From Pyrocephalus nanus (lineage: Eukaryota; Chordata; Aves; Passeriformes; Tyrannidae): a DNA stretch of 64,000 bases. Each line of letters starts with the position of its first letter. The first letter of the stretch is position 1. Below are positions 1-13,269 of this stretch, one piece after another. A program made the position numbers and the translations under genes. Location: the NCBI GenBank assembly GCA_038380795.1, contig CM076260.1:29112634-29176633 (forward strand), in the 5' to 3' direction. The notes beneath the pieces were generated by a model that was not told where the DNA came from, made no database searches, and was given only the letters and a program-made list of their open reading frames with translations.

Positions 1-1494
1 ATAATTTTCCCCTCCTCAGTTGGAATAAAAATGACAAAGGAGAAAGGTGCAAAAGAAGCCCACAATACCAGCTTTGTCAGAGAAAATTTACATCTCTACA
101 GTTTTAAAGCAAAAGGCTTTCTGCATCCTTCCATTTCAGATTTTGTGCCTGAGCTCTCAATTTGCCTGAAGGACTGATCCTCTGACAGAATTATTGTCAA
201 GGAGGTCAGCTGTAAATTTCAATCAGTCAGTGCAGGGCACAAGGAAAACAGTGTCAGGAATATTTTCTTGCAGCTTAGCATCAGATACAAACACTGAATA
301 TATGGCTCTAAGCATAAATCTTCAAATACTAATTCACCCTGGAAATGGGTAATTTTAAATCCTCACTACAGTCTGCTACTTAGGTACAAAATCTCCACTA
401 ATAGGGTTAGTTCTCTGTGCTATGGAGAGAACTTTGGCCAAACTTGCTGGGGCCAGTGAACTTCTTGGAAAAGAGAAAGCAAACATTATTTTATTACAGA
501 TATTAAACCCTAGGAATTACTTGCTGAGCAGTCGATTAAGAGGAACCATGATTATAGACATAAAGATTATAATGGACATCCATATAAATTATATCTAAAA
601 TAAGACTAAATTAAACCATTTTTATCCAATTTTTGGTGTTGACTGCTGATAGATTTTAATCATGGGGCTTTATCTTAAAAACTTCAGATTTTATATTGTC
701 TGAAGACACCAGGACATTACTTCCAATTCAAATTAAAGTTAAAAAACAAAGCCAGGAAAAAGAGTCAGGGGAAAAAACCAAACAAATACACTTTATATTC
801 TTAAACCTTCTTGTTACAGGGAGAAGCTTGAAAATGGGCCACAAAGGCAGAAGGGTCAAAAGGGTATTGACAGAAAGCATATATCTGAATGTGTTCTAAG
901 ACATCTAAATATATCATGATAAGTAACTCCTATTACCAAACTCATGTAATGATTTTCTAAGTCCTGACTCACAACTTTTAAAGATTTGAAGCAGCTGTTT
1001 GGGAATTTCAGTCCCTACAAGGATTAGCATTATTCAGCCCTAAAATATTCTTTCAGGCCATCCTTTTGTATGAACATCCAAATTCCAACCATTGTCAAAC
1101 TGATATGTGTAGGCAAACGAAGAGACGACAGCATTTCCTTTAAGATCCTACTTTGTTGAAAACACTTTCCCAGAGATGCCACTTTGCTTTGGAGTTGGGG
1201 AAGCAGCTTTCAAAATGCAAAAGTGAGATAGTGGGGTGGGAAGTGTGAAATGGAAGAGTGAAGGCTATTGCAAAGGAAGGGGTAGTTGCTGCCATCTCAC
1301 TGAGCAACTGAGCCCGTCCTGCTGGTGCATCCCAAGACTCCGTTTGACAGCAATTCAAGACAAAGCAAGCATTGCTGAACTGACTCCAGTTTATTGATGC
1401 CTTTTTTGTACTGGAGTGCTCAAAACTGCCAACAGTTATTAAAATAAGGGCTACATACAGGAAGACAATCCATTGCTCTGCCTAATGGCTGTGC
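1..1494. other. Intergenic, nothing recognised
   Basis: AT-rich sequence with only short open frames (up to 72 codons) and no repeat I can name. Confidence 0.7.
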
Positions 1495-1960
1495 TTCTAC
1501 TGATGCAGCCCCACAATTTGTTTGCCCTCACTGCTGGCTCACAGTCAGCCCACCGTCCACCAGCACCCCCAGGGGCTTTCCCACACAGCTGCTCCCCAGT
1601 CTGGCATCCCCAGTCTGTGCATAGCAAGGGCCCCTTCCTTCTCAGGACTTGGCATTTGTCCTTACTGAATTTCATTACGTCACTATTGTCCCATTCCTAC
1701 AGACTATCTACACACCTCTGGATAGCAGCAATGCCCTCAAGCATATCAACTGGTGCCACTCAAGTTTGGTGTCAACCACAAACTTTATGAGCAAGCACTC
1801 ATAAGCAATCATAGATTCCTCCTCCAGGGTGATAAATAGGGTATTAAACAGGTGAGTCCCATCCTGCCTTCTGCAAGTTTTCAGACACCTTCAGTGGAAA
1901 ACACTGTATGTGCTGGCTGAGTTGAGACTTTGGTTCACCCATGTAGGTCATCTGTAACTC
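1495..1960 (-). mobile_element. Diverged CR1 LINE fragment (reverse-transcriptase region)
   Basis: Read on the minus strand this matches the middle-to-late part of the avian CR1 ORF2. A frame starting MKFSKDKCQVLRRKG (1675 downwards) corresponds to the conserved CR1 segment MKFNxxKCxVL. Landmarks on the plus strand are GATGCAGCCC near 1503, CCACCAGCACCCCCAGG near 1557-1573 and TTAAACAGGTGAGTCCC near 1846. It is heavily mutated, truncated at both ends and non-functional. Confidence 0.75.
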
Positions 1961-3420
1961 CCTTTGGGAAGACAATCTAAAACAGGGGAGGTGGAATCAA
2001 GAACTCTGGATCAAGTTGGGATAGAATTTGTAACAAAAGTTTCCATGTTGTTCTCTTATGATAGTTACATAAACTAATTACCTGAATTATGATGTTGAGT
2101 GAGGAACAAGGCCTGGATTCATAGCACAAGCCCCTACTACAGGCAGCAGTATATCCCTCTGACCCCTGTAACATTGAGGGTTCAGCCATCATCTTTTACC
2201 TACTTATGCACATTCGCATTCAAAGACTGAAAGGGCAGTGTTTGAAAGAAGTTCTCATAATTCTCACATGGGTTCTTGTAGAAGTGCACAGTTAACTTCA
2301 GTCCTACTCTGCTGACACAAACCCAAGTCTTATGTTAGCAGGATAAGCAAACTGTTTTCACTTCTACTTGCCACTTAAGACAAAAATAACCTTTGTGGTT
2401 TCTTCTGTCCTCTACAGAAACAAAAGTCTTGTCTTGCTTGGTAGTTTGAGGATTCAGAAAACACAAACTTAAAGGAAAGGCTGTTGCTATCGAAATAAAA
2501 GTCTTTTTACATCCTCTGCTGCTCTGTAAAAAACAATCAGCTGTTACTGGATATGTACAAGAGCTAGGACAAAAGCTCCAGACCAAAGTTTCCCTACACC
2601 AACAAAGGATAGACAGACAAGATGGACGAAAGGAGATACATTTTTTAAAGATCATCTTCCTCCTTCAGGGCTGGGGACACAGGGAGGACTTTGCAGTACC
2701 GGGACAGGATCTTCAATTGGCCAAAGCCTTGAAGTGAAAGTTTGTCCTTTCTTCCACTGTGTGCCTGCCATAAGCGACAAAAAACCTTATTAGGACACAA
2801 TTAACATACATAACTATTAATAGTAAAAATTCATCTCGAGAGGAAAAAAAGATTTTATTAAGACTGTTAACAAGCACATTCCCTGATGACAACATATCTC
2901 CATGGAGAGCATAAACTGCAGGGTCTTCACACAGGTTGTCACAACATCCTGCCCTACACTCCAGTCTGTTCTCTGGGAGCCTGTGGCCCAAGCTGTTCCG
3001 GAGAAAGGCACAGTTACCTCTCTCCTTTTTCACCACATTAATGTCTTTTATTGAATAACCTGTTTTGTCACTTTTTAAAAGAGATATATATTGTCTAGAT
3101 CAACATCTTAAAAGGAGGCTACTTACAAATATGAAAAAAAGATATATCTGCAAATATTTCTTCTCAGCCACACTGATACAGTATTTCATTTGGAATTTGT
3201 GAACATTTTATATACCAAATTGTTTTTCATATGAAGGCTTAGAAAAGTCTTGAAGCATATATTTGTTCATTAAAAGAATAAAAGGAGAAAAGAATAAAGC
3301 TATATTAAAAAAATCTTATTGCCATGGTAACCAAACACAGGCTAATTTTGTAACCAAATCTTACTGAGAGGACAGAACAGATCATTATCCCTATATCCCT
3401 TAATCAAAGATTAAGAAACC

Positions 3421-3456
3421 TCTCAATTAATGATGATTTCTCAATTAATGATGATG
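3421..3456. repeat. Two tandem 18-bp units
   Basis: The unit TCTCAATTAATGATGATT is repeated once with a single last-base change. Each copy holds an ATTAAT core. Confidence 0.8.
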
Positions 3457-5962
3457 ACCTGAATACAGGTTATACAAGTAATGAAAAGTCATATTTTCAC
3501 ACATGCTTATATACCATCAAATATTTTCAAACACCTTTGTTTTAAACCTTTCAGAGGCTATTTGCAAGGAAGAAAAAATGTGAATGACTACATTACTTTC
3601 AAATAATAATGTCTAAAGACTAACTACCTGTGCTATAGAAAACATTCCCCCCAAATTGCTTTTAGAGGATCAAAATTGTACACAGTGTTTTGCACTGAAA
3701 AAAAAATGTAGCAGATGTATCTGATTGGCAGAACTGTATAATGAGTGATGAGCTGCTCACCTTATCTACGCACCACCTACCAGTGCTCCAAACATGTGAA
3801 AGCTTACATGGGATGTGAATTTTTTAAAATGCCACAGAGTGCAAATGCCTCAGATCAGTAAAGGGGGAAAAAAAGATCCATCAGACTAATTACTATCACC
3901 AGGCAAGTAAGGGAGGCTAGACTGATTTCTTTGTCCATTTAGGAGTTGACCTTTCACCTGAAGCTACCAGCAAAGGCTTCCATCTAATGGCAATTTTGGT
4001 GGCAGTGTCTGTGACATGCCCATCCATCTGTGGCCTTCTACCACTTGCATCTTCCTAGTAACTGAATACCCACTTCATTATTAGGACCTGGATTGCACTG
4101 AGCAACACATTTTCATGAGTTACCACCTATTCAGCCCTCACAGAAAGCCTAGACTTCTCTACTTCACTATAATATATTGCCTGCTGACCTGTACTTTATG
4201 GACCAAAATATTTATGTACAGTATAACAAATTTCCCACCAAAATAAATTAAGTCTAGTGATCATCACTCCATGACACACTGAAAAGGTTATTATTTCTTT
4301 TAGAAAAGATGACAAGTAGATGCTATTTAATATGCAGAGTCTCTTTTTTTAGTTCTGGTACTGACCAACCTGCTCTGAAAACATCTCTCTTTTTTTTTTT
4401 TTTTTAAATAATTTTTTTGTATGGCCCCATCAGGCCTAATAGAATAGAAATAAGTTATATATCTTACTTCATAAATAACATGCATTATTTCCTGATAAAA
4501 TCCCAGAAAAACTTTTCTCAATAGCACGGCTGGCAAGTTTTCTTTCAATACTTCCTAACAACCAGCTAATTATACATGATGTCAGATGTTGGACCTTTTT
4601 TTTTTTCTCAGGCTTATTGTAGGATTGCCTTCATTTTATCTTCAGGCACTCTAAGATGCTACTTCTTATGTATGTGGCCAGATACCATTTCCACTTACCA
4701 ATGAATATTTCAGCATTTCATATTAAGTATTCACTGGAGCATGAAATAAAACAATGCTGTTTTGCTTCCCTACTGGGTGCCCTAACTACTAACCTGTACA
4801 GCCCCAGTCTGTTCTGCGTTTTGTCTTTCATTTAATGAATATTTAAGTAGTGTGTACAAAGTGGATTTATTACAAGACAATAAAACTTAAGGACTAGTGG
4901 AAAAACATTGTACACCTTGATTCTTAAGTCAATGGTCTCTAAAAGAGGAAGGGAAGGGAAGATACACACTTAATCACTTTAATAATCTAAATGTGTATTG
5001 GAACCTCTCTCTCCTGAAAGTAAACATATGTTTTGTCAATTCTGCCAGTACTTTCATATGATAGAAACTAAGAGATCTGAAGCTACCACAATTTAGGAAA
5101 TGATGAGTAAAATTTAGTTGCAACATCAGCTTCAGTGACTGCAAGTGTAATGGATATTCTGTGAACATTAGCAAGAGCTAAATGCTACAGTGAGGCACTT
5201 GGAGGAGCATCTTATAAGTACATCTTATTTTTGATATATCCACAACAGTGTATCCAGACTCAACAGGATTTATCTGAATGCCACAGAGACAGTAAATAGT
5301 TTTTTGTTTCTTAAAGAACCTCTGTATGAAGGTCATCCTTAGGAGCTCTGTAGAATTAATTTTCCACATTTCACTCATTCTTTTTTGGGTGATTTTCAAC
5401 TGATCATGTAAGTGCAAGTGAATGAGGACTAGGGAAATATTCTGAAAAAAGAATCTTCTCTGGTTTAATTATTTCTAATTTTGATGAAAAAAATAATGTC
5501 AAGTGAAGCTTGTTAAGAATTCAAAATCATTTACTGAGAATGTGCTATCATAATTCACATCCCTGCTATCCATGAAACAATGCCAGCATCATCTCACACT
5601 ACAAAAGAAAGCTATTTTAGCACAGCTTTTCAGAGGCTCTATTAAAATCTCCAAGAAACAGCAAACATCTTTAAAAAAATTGCATGAAGATTTTGTTTTG
5701 AAGAACTGCAAAATGAAATCAAGCTTTGAGAAGACAGGCTCACTGAGGCATCTACGACATCAAGAAAAGGATGGCATGAATTTGTTCTCTTACAATTCTC
5801 ACCTCACTGGATAAGGATAAAGCAACACAGTCAGGGTAGGAAACACTCTAACTCGCCTTAGTGCACATAGGGCTGGGAGAGAGACTGTCCAGAATCAAAC
5901 CTGCTCTGCATATTGAAAGGGACTGTGTGATAAGGAGACAGTGAGTTAAGAAACTTTGTTCT

Positions 5963-5983
5963 AAAAAAAAAAAAAAAAAAAAA
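5963..5983. repeat. A21 homopolymer
   Basis: A run of 21 A follows TTTGTTCT. No retrocopy with target-site duplications was recognised upstream of it. Confidence 0.9.
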
Positions 5984-7348
5984 GAGGAAACACCTATGGA
6001 TTCACCATACAAATCTACTGAAACCTAACACAGGACTGAGTAACTGATAGTTATACCAAAAGCCTACTCGGCTACCTAACTACCATTAGGCATAACAAAA
6101 ATGGAGAGGTAAAACTTGATAGACAGATGATCATGGAAAAACTTTTACATATTTGAAATAACATATCTGTTAGAAGTCAGTCCTGCTCAGTACCCACTTT
6201 ACAGTGTGAAATATCATTATTTATTGCCAGAGGCAGGCCTCTTAAAAAGTGGAAGACAATGAACAACATATTCTCTACCTCTGCATAAAACCACTCACAT
6301 GGGAAGTGTCTACTCATTAATAGAAAAGATGGCACTAGTAATAAAATGTACAAAAGACAGACTCCAATTGAGTGCACTGAGTAAACAACTTCAACTAAAA
6401 ATTGACTCCTAATTGAACAACAGAGAAAACAACAATATGCATTCCAAATGCAGATATTTGGCATTTAATGCCATTGGTTTTTAAGAGGAAAAGGAAGAAA
6501 AACAACCTGAAGTACATTTTCTCCCCAGGCATCAGAAAGAACTGGGTCTGCAAAGGACGCTGCAAGTCTAAGCAAGTGTCACAGAAGCAAAAAAAGAGAT
6601 GGCCATCAGGCAGGTTCAGTTCTCAACTGCTGTGAAATGGATTAAATGGTATCTCATAAACTCAGAAGAGCCATGCCTGGAATGCCTGATTAACCTGGTT
6701 GGAACAAACAGCATCCAGAAAGAGAAGTGATGAAGAAGAAGTCTTGCAGAAAAGAACTAGACACTGTAAACTCTTCCCCTGTGAGAAACTAGTCAAAATA
6801 TAAAGGGCAATCTCTCCATGCTCAGGTAAAAGAAGAAAAAGGTTTACTGTGGCATCTGTTCCTCTACTTCTGCCAGTCAAGAACTAGAGAGGTTCTCTTG
6901 GATCTATACCAGGCTTCTATTGCCCATTTTGATTAGCTGCAAGAATATGGTGGCCATTCTTTTAGGACACAGTACATTCTATTTTAAAACATCCACTTGT
7001 GAATTATTCCTGCTGTATTAGACTGAAGATGTTAGTTGAATCATAAAGTTAACACCACAGTTAATCTATTGCTACAAATTATTTAAAAAAAGGTGTGGTC
7101 ATCTTCTAAAATGTTCATCCAAGCAAGGTCCTTTATTTACTGCTATTGGTTAAGTTCTATAGTTGGCATTCATAATTAAATTATTCCTTTGTCAAATTTA
7201 CAGCCTAAAAGCCACTTTAATATTCTCACATATGTTTCAGGTTTTATGTGACTTAAAGGCCTTTCTCATTCCCTTTGCTATTCAGGTATATGCTCTAATA
7301 GAGCATTCAAAATGTAATCAAACAACTCTCACAGGAAAAAAAAAAATA

Positions 7349-7366
7349 ATATATATATATATATAT
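7349..7366. repeat. (AT)9 microsatellite
   Basis: Nine AT units directly follow an A-rich run. Confidence 0.9.
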
Positions 7367-8239
7367 CACAGCTTTCCTTAGATTTCTGTACAGATAGGAA
7401 AAACTTATATTTTACTTTTCAAGAATATACTTAATTGAAAGGAATTTTCTTTCTGCAGCCTTATCTGAACTATCCAAGTATTCCTAAAAGTGTACACACA
7501 TACAGACAAGCAAAGAATTTTTTCTTTTGTATGTCAGTAAATGAAACTGAAGACAGAAAAGAGAGATGAAGGAAGACTTATGATGTTGGATAACAGGATG
7601 TGCAAACTGTTCAGATCTTTCAGGTTTTGTACTTGTGAATAGAAATGACTCCTACAAGTGTTGCAGTCAATGCAAGACTTTTTGTAGATGAGATTAGGGG
7701 ATAAAGAGAAAACATTTGAAGATTGATAGAGCTTATAGTGGTGGCAGTACCTTTCTCCCTCAGGATAGCTTGGGTTGTGTGCCAGGGCTTGAATCTTCCC
7801 TCTAATTACTTACTGACCCAGTGAACAAAACACAATGGTCACACATCCAAGTCTCACATACTGTGATTTACTCTGCTTTGCAGCACTATGCTGGGCCATT
7901 AGACAAATCATCCATAGCACTTTCTAAGATCATGAGTCAGTGAAGCTGGATTACTGCCAATTCAGAAAAGTCCTGCTAAAACTAGCTGTTAAAAGTTATT
8001 CAGTGGAGCTCCTGAATTTCTAAAATTATCAGGACCACAATTTAAAGGTTCCACATCATTTACAGTGGCCTCTGGTATCCTTTTTGAAAGCCATAAAAAA
8101 AATCTCACTTTTTAAGCAACTGATTGCAAAAACCCTTATAAGAAATGTTGGCTACATATATAGTATCTCTCTTTTCATGGACCCCTGTCAGAGACCAGAT
8201 TTGTATCATACCGAGTAGTTTGATGGATCAAATAAACCA

Positions 8240-8583
8240 TGTTGTCTGCAACTTCCTCATGAGGAGAAGAAGAAGGGCAGACACTGATCTCATCTCTGGT
8301 GACCAGTGGCATGACCCCAGGGAACAGCATGAAGCTGTGTCAGGGGAGGTTTAGGTTGGATATCAGGAAAAGATTTTTCACCCAGAGGGTGGTTGGGCAC
8401 TGGAACTGGCTCCCCAGGAAAGCAGTCAAGCACTAATCCTGACAGAGTTCAAGAACTCTTTGGACAATGCTCTCAGGTAGATGGTGTGATTCTTGGGGCT
8501 GTCTTGTGCAGGCCCAGAAGTTGGATTTTGATAATCCTTGTGGGTCCCTTCCAACTCAGGATATTCTATGATTCTATGATTCA
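8240..8583 (+). mobile_element. CR1 LINE 3' end
   Basis: The sequence carries the classic CR1 3' segment: CTTCCTCATGAGGAGAAG, GTCAGGGGAGGTTTAGG, CACCCAGAGGGTGGTTGGGC, then GGGTCCCTTCCAACTCAGG and a terminal tail of ATTCTATG repeats ending at about 8583. It is 5' truncated, as CR1 copies usually are. Small indels break the reading frame. It is fairly well preserved, so not among the oldest copies. Confidence 0.92.
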
Positions 8584-9230
8584 TGAAAAAAGGTAGAATT
8601 TTTACTTGCAAACAAGACTATCTGCAACTCTAGACATTAGAACCAGCCAAAAAACCCATAGTTTAGCTCTTTGAAGATGATACCTTGAACTTCCTTTATA
8701 TTTTATTTATTTTAATGAGTTTAACTTTCTGTACATACCCAAATTAAATATCTGATTTCTCAAAGAATATCTGACTGTTCCCACAGGAGCTGGAGGAGCT
8801 GATTGGTTTTGCATACAAATATATGATCGGGATCCCTCACTCTCAGCCAGCCAATTTAAAAAAATAATCAATCAACAGGAAATGGTAAAATAAAGACACT
8901 GAACTGTACTGATGTGTGTTTTAGATGCCACCACGACACTTTCAGCTGTGACCTCATGCACTGTAAGATGAACTTTCTAGGCTGTGTCAAATTCATATGT
9001 AGGTGGGGTGAGTACACACAGTAGTTGCCTTCAGGACAAGACTTGCAAAAACTGATAGCTTTAAACAAAACAGAGATTTCTCCAGTATTTAAAACACAAA
9101 GGAGATATATGTTGTAGAAGACAATATATACTGAGATTCTTCTTCAGAAAAAATATTGTCCTCAGGGGTCCTAAAAAAAAGTGTGACTCAGATTATATTT
9201 TGAGAAGGGAACTTCAAAAAGGAAAACTTC

Positions 9231-9248
9231 TTTTTTTTTTTTTTTTTT
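9231..9248. repeat. T18 homopolymer
   Basis: A run of 18 T. A run of 16 A lies about 430 bp to the right (9673-9688). The interval is not recognisable as a retroposon. Confidence 0.9.
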
Positions 9249-10449
9249 CTGAACAACTAAACACTTCACCCTACACATTAAACAATAATTTTTAATGTCA
9301 AATCTAAGCCAGACAACTGGGTATCAAATAGAATTAACAAGCATCTTGTGTCCAGAATTGGAACAGATGAAGATTAGGCAACTGTCTTTCTAAATTCATA
9401 GCTAATTGAATATACCATTTCTAAGTGAAAAAATAGACAAATAACTCCTTGAATTGTGAAGAAAAAACATATTTTCCTGTTTAATCTTCATTTTTTTTGG
9501 CCTGTTTCATTGCTATTGCAGCAGGGAAGGAGACATGCCTACACAAACTACTAAGGCTATAACAGGAAATCTTGGTTCATTTAATGTGGCTTGATCCTTG
9601 CAAGTACTCAAAAAGTCTTTTGAAAAGAAAACAGATAAATTTATTGTATACATATCACTTATTTCAATTAGGAAAAAAAAAAAAAAAACAAAACAACCAA
9701 CAAAACAAAATCCAGAACTTCTGAAGTCTCAAGTGTTATTCACTAAAAAGAAGGATTAATTCCCCAAATCCAATACTGTTCTTAACATTCAGAAATTCTA
9801 GTGCAATAATGGAGATATGAAATATGGCTGAAAGCACAAATAGCCAAACCTGTGATAGAAAAACAGAGCTAGGCTATTTGGTTTTTTATATAAGTGGTGG
9901 TTTAGACTGAAACTACACTCGCAATAGAGAAGGAAGTGCTGGGGAGAATCCTTAAATCAGTATTCAGGTAGAGTTCCTCAGCGTAACAACAGTCCTCTCA
10001 CGCATGGCTTCTAAGGAGCTGTTACAAATAGATTTTTGCAAAGTACCACATTTTTGTATCACTTCTGCTGGATACCTTAAAAACCCAGCTGTATCATTAA
10101 TACCTTAATCTAAGGCCCATAATAATCTATAACAATGAAGGATGTGAACAAGGTAGGGGAAAAAACATTTAAATAACAAGAATGTCATTTACTTAGTAGT
10201 GAGCAAATATATGTGGGCTTCTGCCTAATTTCTACCTAAAAATAGAAGTCCCTGCACTGTAAGACTAAGCAATATAGGAGCAAAGCCATTTGTCTGTGCT
10301 ATAGGAATCTGGAGAGATGTAGATCATGATTGGATTCCATTATTGCTGACATTTCAAAAAGCCATTAAAGGAGCACACTCTCATTCCCAGCACTTACAGT
10401 CAACCATCAAGTAAATCTAATTACAGGTAGAGATGAGGACAGGAAGGCT

Positions 10450-10474
10450 GTGGGGACATTTGGGGACATTTGGA
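10450..10474. repeat. Two tandem copies of an 11-bp unit
   Basis: GGGGACATTTG occurs twice in direct succession. It is a minor local duplication. Confidence 0.7.
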
Positions 10475-10519
10475 CCAGCATGAAAGCATTCATAATGGCT
10501 AACATATACAGAAATACAC

Positions 10520-10534
10520 ATATATATATATATA
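10520..10534. repeat. Short (AT)n / (AC)n microsatellite
   Basis: An AT run of about seven units is flanked by ACACAT and later by ATAGGCACACACAAG. Confidence 0.8.
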
Positions 10535-10812
10535 AATGTATATATAGGCACACACAAGTATAAAGGCACTTGTCATGAGCACTTGACAGCTAGCCATGGG
10601 TTCCTCACGTATTTCACCAAGGTCACTGAGGAAAAACTGAGCACGAAGACATTAGTACCTAAGGAAACCATTTATCTCAAGTAGAGGATAAAACATGAGA
10701 ATGAACAGATGATGAATCAAGCCCAAAGTGAGAACTGGCAGACAATAGGAGCAGACAAAAGAAAGGAGTTTTCAAGAGCCTTACTACTATAAATAAAAGA
10801 GTGGGACATACT

Positions 10813-10834
10813 AAAAAAAAAAAAAAAAAAAAAA
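10813..10834. repeat. A22 homopolymer
   Basis: A run of 22 A occurs about 55 bp left of the CR1 fragment at 10890. It is not part of the CR1 tail, since CR1 ends in octamers and not poly(A). Confidence 0.9.
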
Positions 10835-10889
10835 GAGTAACTTTCAGTTTGTGCCCATTGCTGTTGGTCTTGTGACTGGGCACCAGTGA

Positions 10890-11090
10890 AAAGAGCCTGG
10901 TTCTGTCCTCTTTGCACCCTCCATTCAGGTATTTCTATACATTCATGTATCCTCCTGATCCTCCCGAGCCTTCTCTTCTCCAGGCTGGAAAGTCCTGGCT
11001 CTCTCAGCCCTTTCTCACATCAAAGTTGTCTCAGTCCTTTACTTAACGTTTGTCACCCTTCAACCATGTGGGCATTTAAACATGAGTGTT
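10890..11090 (-). mobile_element. CR1 LINE internal fragment
   Basis: The plus strand has GAGCCTTCTCTTCTCCAGGC (near 10967), then GCTCTCTCAGCCCTTTCTCA, the complement of the CR1 region coding for the end of the reverse transcriptase ORF. Both edges fade into unique sequence. Assigned by resemblance only. Confidence 0.65.
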
Positions 11091-12066
11091 TCTAGATGTT
11101 CCTGTACTCTTTTGCAAATACCATGATGTTTTTCTCTCTCCTTCTGAAGACTGCAGTTTTTTGGCCAGTGAAATTGCTGTGTTATTTTCCAGTTAGAAGA
11201 TCAAGGAAAATTATCTTCAATTATAGATGTTCTGATCACTTCTTGCTTTGTGATATACAACATCCCTTCTCAAACTGATTTGAAATTGACTACAGAATAC
11301 AATTATTCCACAGTCTTCTTACTTCAATGCCTTGTCCAATACCCAGTGTATACATATGAGGCCGATTACACTTGATTTCCAAGTTTTATGAGGAGGTGCT
11401 GGGATTTACTTTTGCATCTAAAAACCAGAGCAGAAACAGCTGATGGGAGTTGCGTTTCATTTGCAGCAGATTCCTGCACGAGCTCTGTGTAGAATAATGC
11501 TGCATGACATTTTAAGATCACCGTGAATCTTGGAATCAGAGCCGAGCCTTCAGGAAAAGAAATGATGCTCAGGAGACATAAAAGCCAGGCTTATTCTCTC
11601 TTTCCATTGTGATGATTTTTTATTGTCGTTACACTTTTTAAGAAAAATGAAGCTGGCCTGTTGTCCTGACCCTTCAGATAATATTTTCTGGAATCAAAAC
11701 ATTATCTTGTTTTCTCTTTCAATAAAATGGGATTCCAAGAAGAAATAAAAGGGGTTTAGAATTATAAAATAGTCTTCTGCTATACAGTAATTCCTACAGT
11801 AACAGGAACTCAGCACATTTGATGGTTTTTCAGTATAATGTAATTCACTTAAGAGAGCAAAAATTTTAGCTGTAACACCCATTCAGACAAAGCAAACAAA
11901 TACTAGCCTTCAGACTATGTCTTCACAGAGCAATAAGGAAAATTTAATGAGAATCTTATTTATCATCCTGCACAAATACTTCAAAAGGCTCAAGGAACAG
12001 AACTTATAAAGAAAGAGCTGTGTATATGGCATGGCTTTGAAATGAACATTTGGGTCTTAATTTGCA

Positions 12067-12579
12067 GTGGTAAAGTTCAATAAAAATAGAAGAAAGTATG
12101 ACAACTACTGTTTTTTATCCCTCATCACTTCAGCAACTCAGAATAAACAGTTAAATTGCTCTGAGGCATTCAGCAGCACAAGACATGGGAATGGTCAGGC
12201 TGCCATGGCAAAACAGGCTGCATTTTTTCTGGTATTTTATTTCTGCAGCGTTGGTCCAGACCCTTCAGTAAACGATGCTCTGAAACTATTGTGCTGGCAG
12301 CTGCAAAAAAAGGATGTGGCCACTCATCTGTTTTTTCACAAACTAGTAAAATCCTTAATGGTGCAGTCCAGAGATTTAAGTCGTTATATTCAAGCATTCC
12401 AGCACCAAGTACAGGGTGTGGATTTACACTGGCTTGAATTACATACTTTAGGTCCTTGCAAAGTGAATAGGGATAGTAACTTAGGAACAGAACACACAGC
12501 TGCCTGCTTTCCCATTAGGATCAAAGCAGGCATCCATAAGAAGTCATTTACAACATATCATTTCTTCCTGAAAACTTAG
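12067..12579 (+). other. Unassigned 170-codon open frame
   Basis: This is the longest ATG-to-stop frame in the window. The translation begins MVKFNKNRRKYDNY, with a mid part DALKLLCWQLQKKDVATHLF and end KKSFTTYHFFLKT. I recognise no domain, signal peptide or membrane segment, and no splice-site pair or promoter supports it. It overlaps no identified repeat. Chance is the simplest explanation, though at this base composition a frame this long is somewhat unexpected. Confidence 0.15.
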
Positions 12580-13269
12580 GCTGCCCATGGGAAACAATTT
12601 AAGAACCTGACACACTTTAAGACACTTAAAAAGATTTTAGCTGTAACAACCTAGGGCAAAAGAGCAAGTATTTGTGTCAGCATCATAAGGTAATAAATTA
12701 AATCAGGCAGGATACAGAGGAAAAGGTGTCAGTTCTTTCCTCAGACTGAGGGCTTTTCCCACTACCTCAGCAGTTCTCCAAGCACAGCACAACTGCATAT
12801 CTGTGGAAGTGTGACGGGATAAGAATTTTTTGTCCATCCTTTTGGCAGTAAGACACCATGCAGCAAAATGTTACATACAGAAAGCCAAAAAAACCAGCTA
12901 AAGGGTTCTTGCAATCCCTAAAGAATTCTTGGAGCCTGATCCCAGAGAGGTTCAGGACAGGCCAAACACAAACTGTTTCACCCCACAGGTGAAATGGCCA
13001 AGGGATGATTTACTACCAGCACAAGTTTTATTCACGCAGTCATTGCACAGTATGTTCTATTGGCAGTCAGGTCAATAAGCTTGCACCAACACTAGCCCCT
13101 TTATGTCCTCCATAGGTATCAGACCTTTGAGAAATTAACAGCTCATTTTTATCATCAACTGCAAAGATAAATGATGCAAATAAATTATTTTTCAATTTTG
13201 ATCTGAAGTACATGATCATTAGGATTTGTAACTAAAAGAGCATTGATTACACCCCAGTGCATTCACTAT

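Larger units (their letters stand above)
1965..8239. other. Intergenic, mostly unique AT-rich sequence
   Basis: It contains the tandem 18-mer at 3421, T/A runs near 4388 and 5963, the AT microsatellite at 7349 and a small frame at 5572-5814 discussed in the findings. No gene is supported. Confidence 0.7.
8584..13269. other. Intergenic between CR1 and LTR
   Basis: Apart from homopolymers, the AT microsatellite, the CR1 piece at 10890 and the open frame at 12067, I see nothing supportable. Confidence 0.7.

Noticed and set aside
1473..1790. 105-codon plus-strand frame
   Set aside because: It is the antisense of a diverged CR1 reverse-transcriptase fragment.
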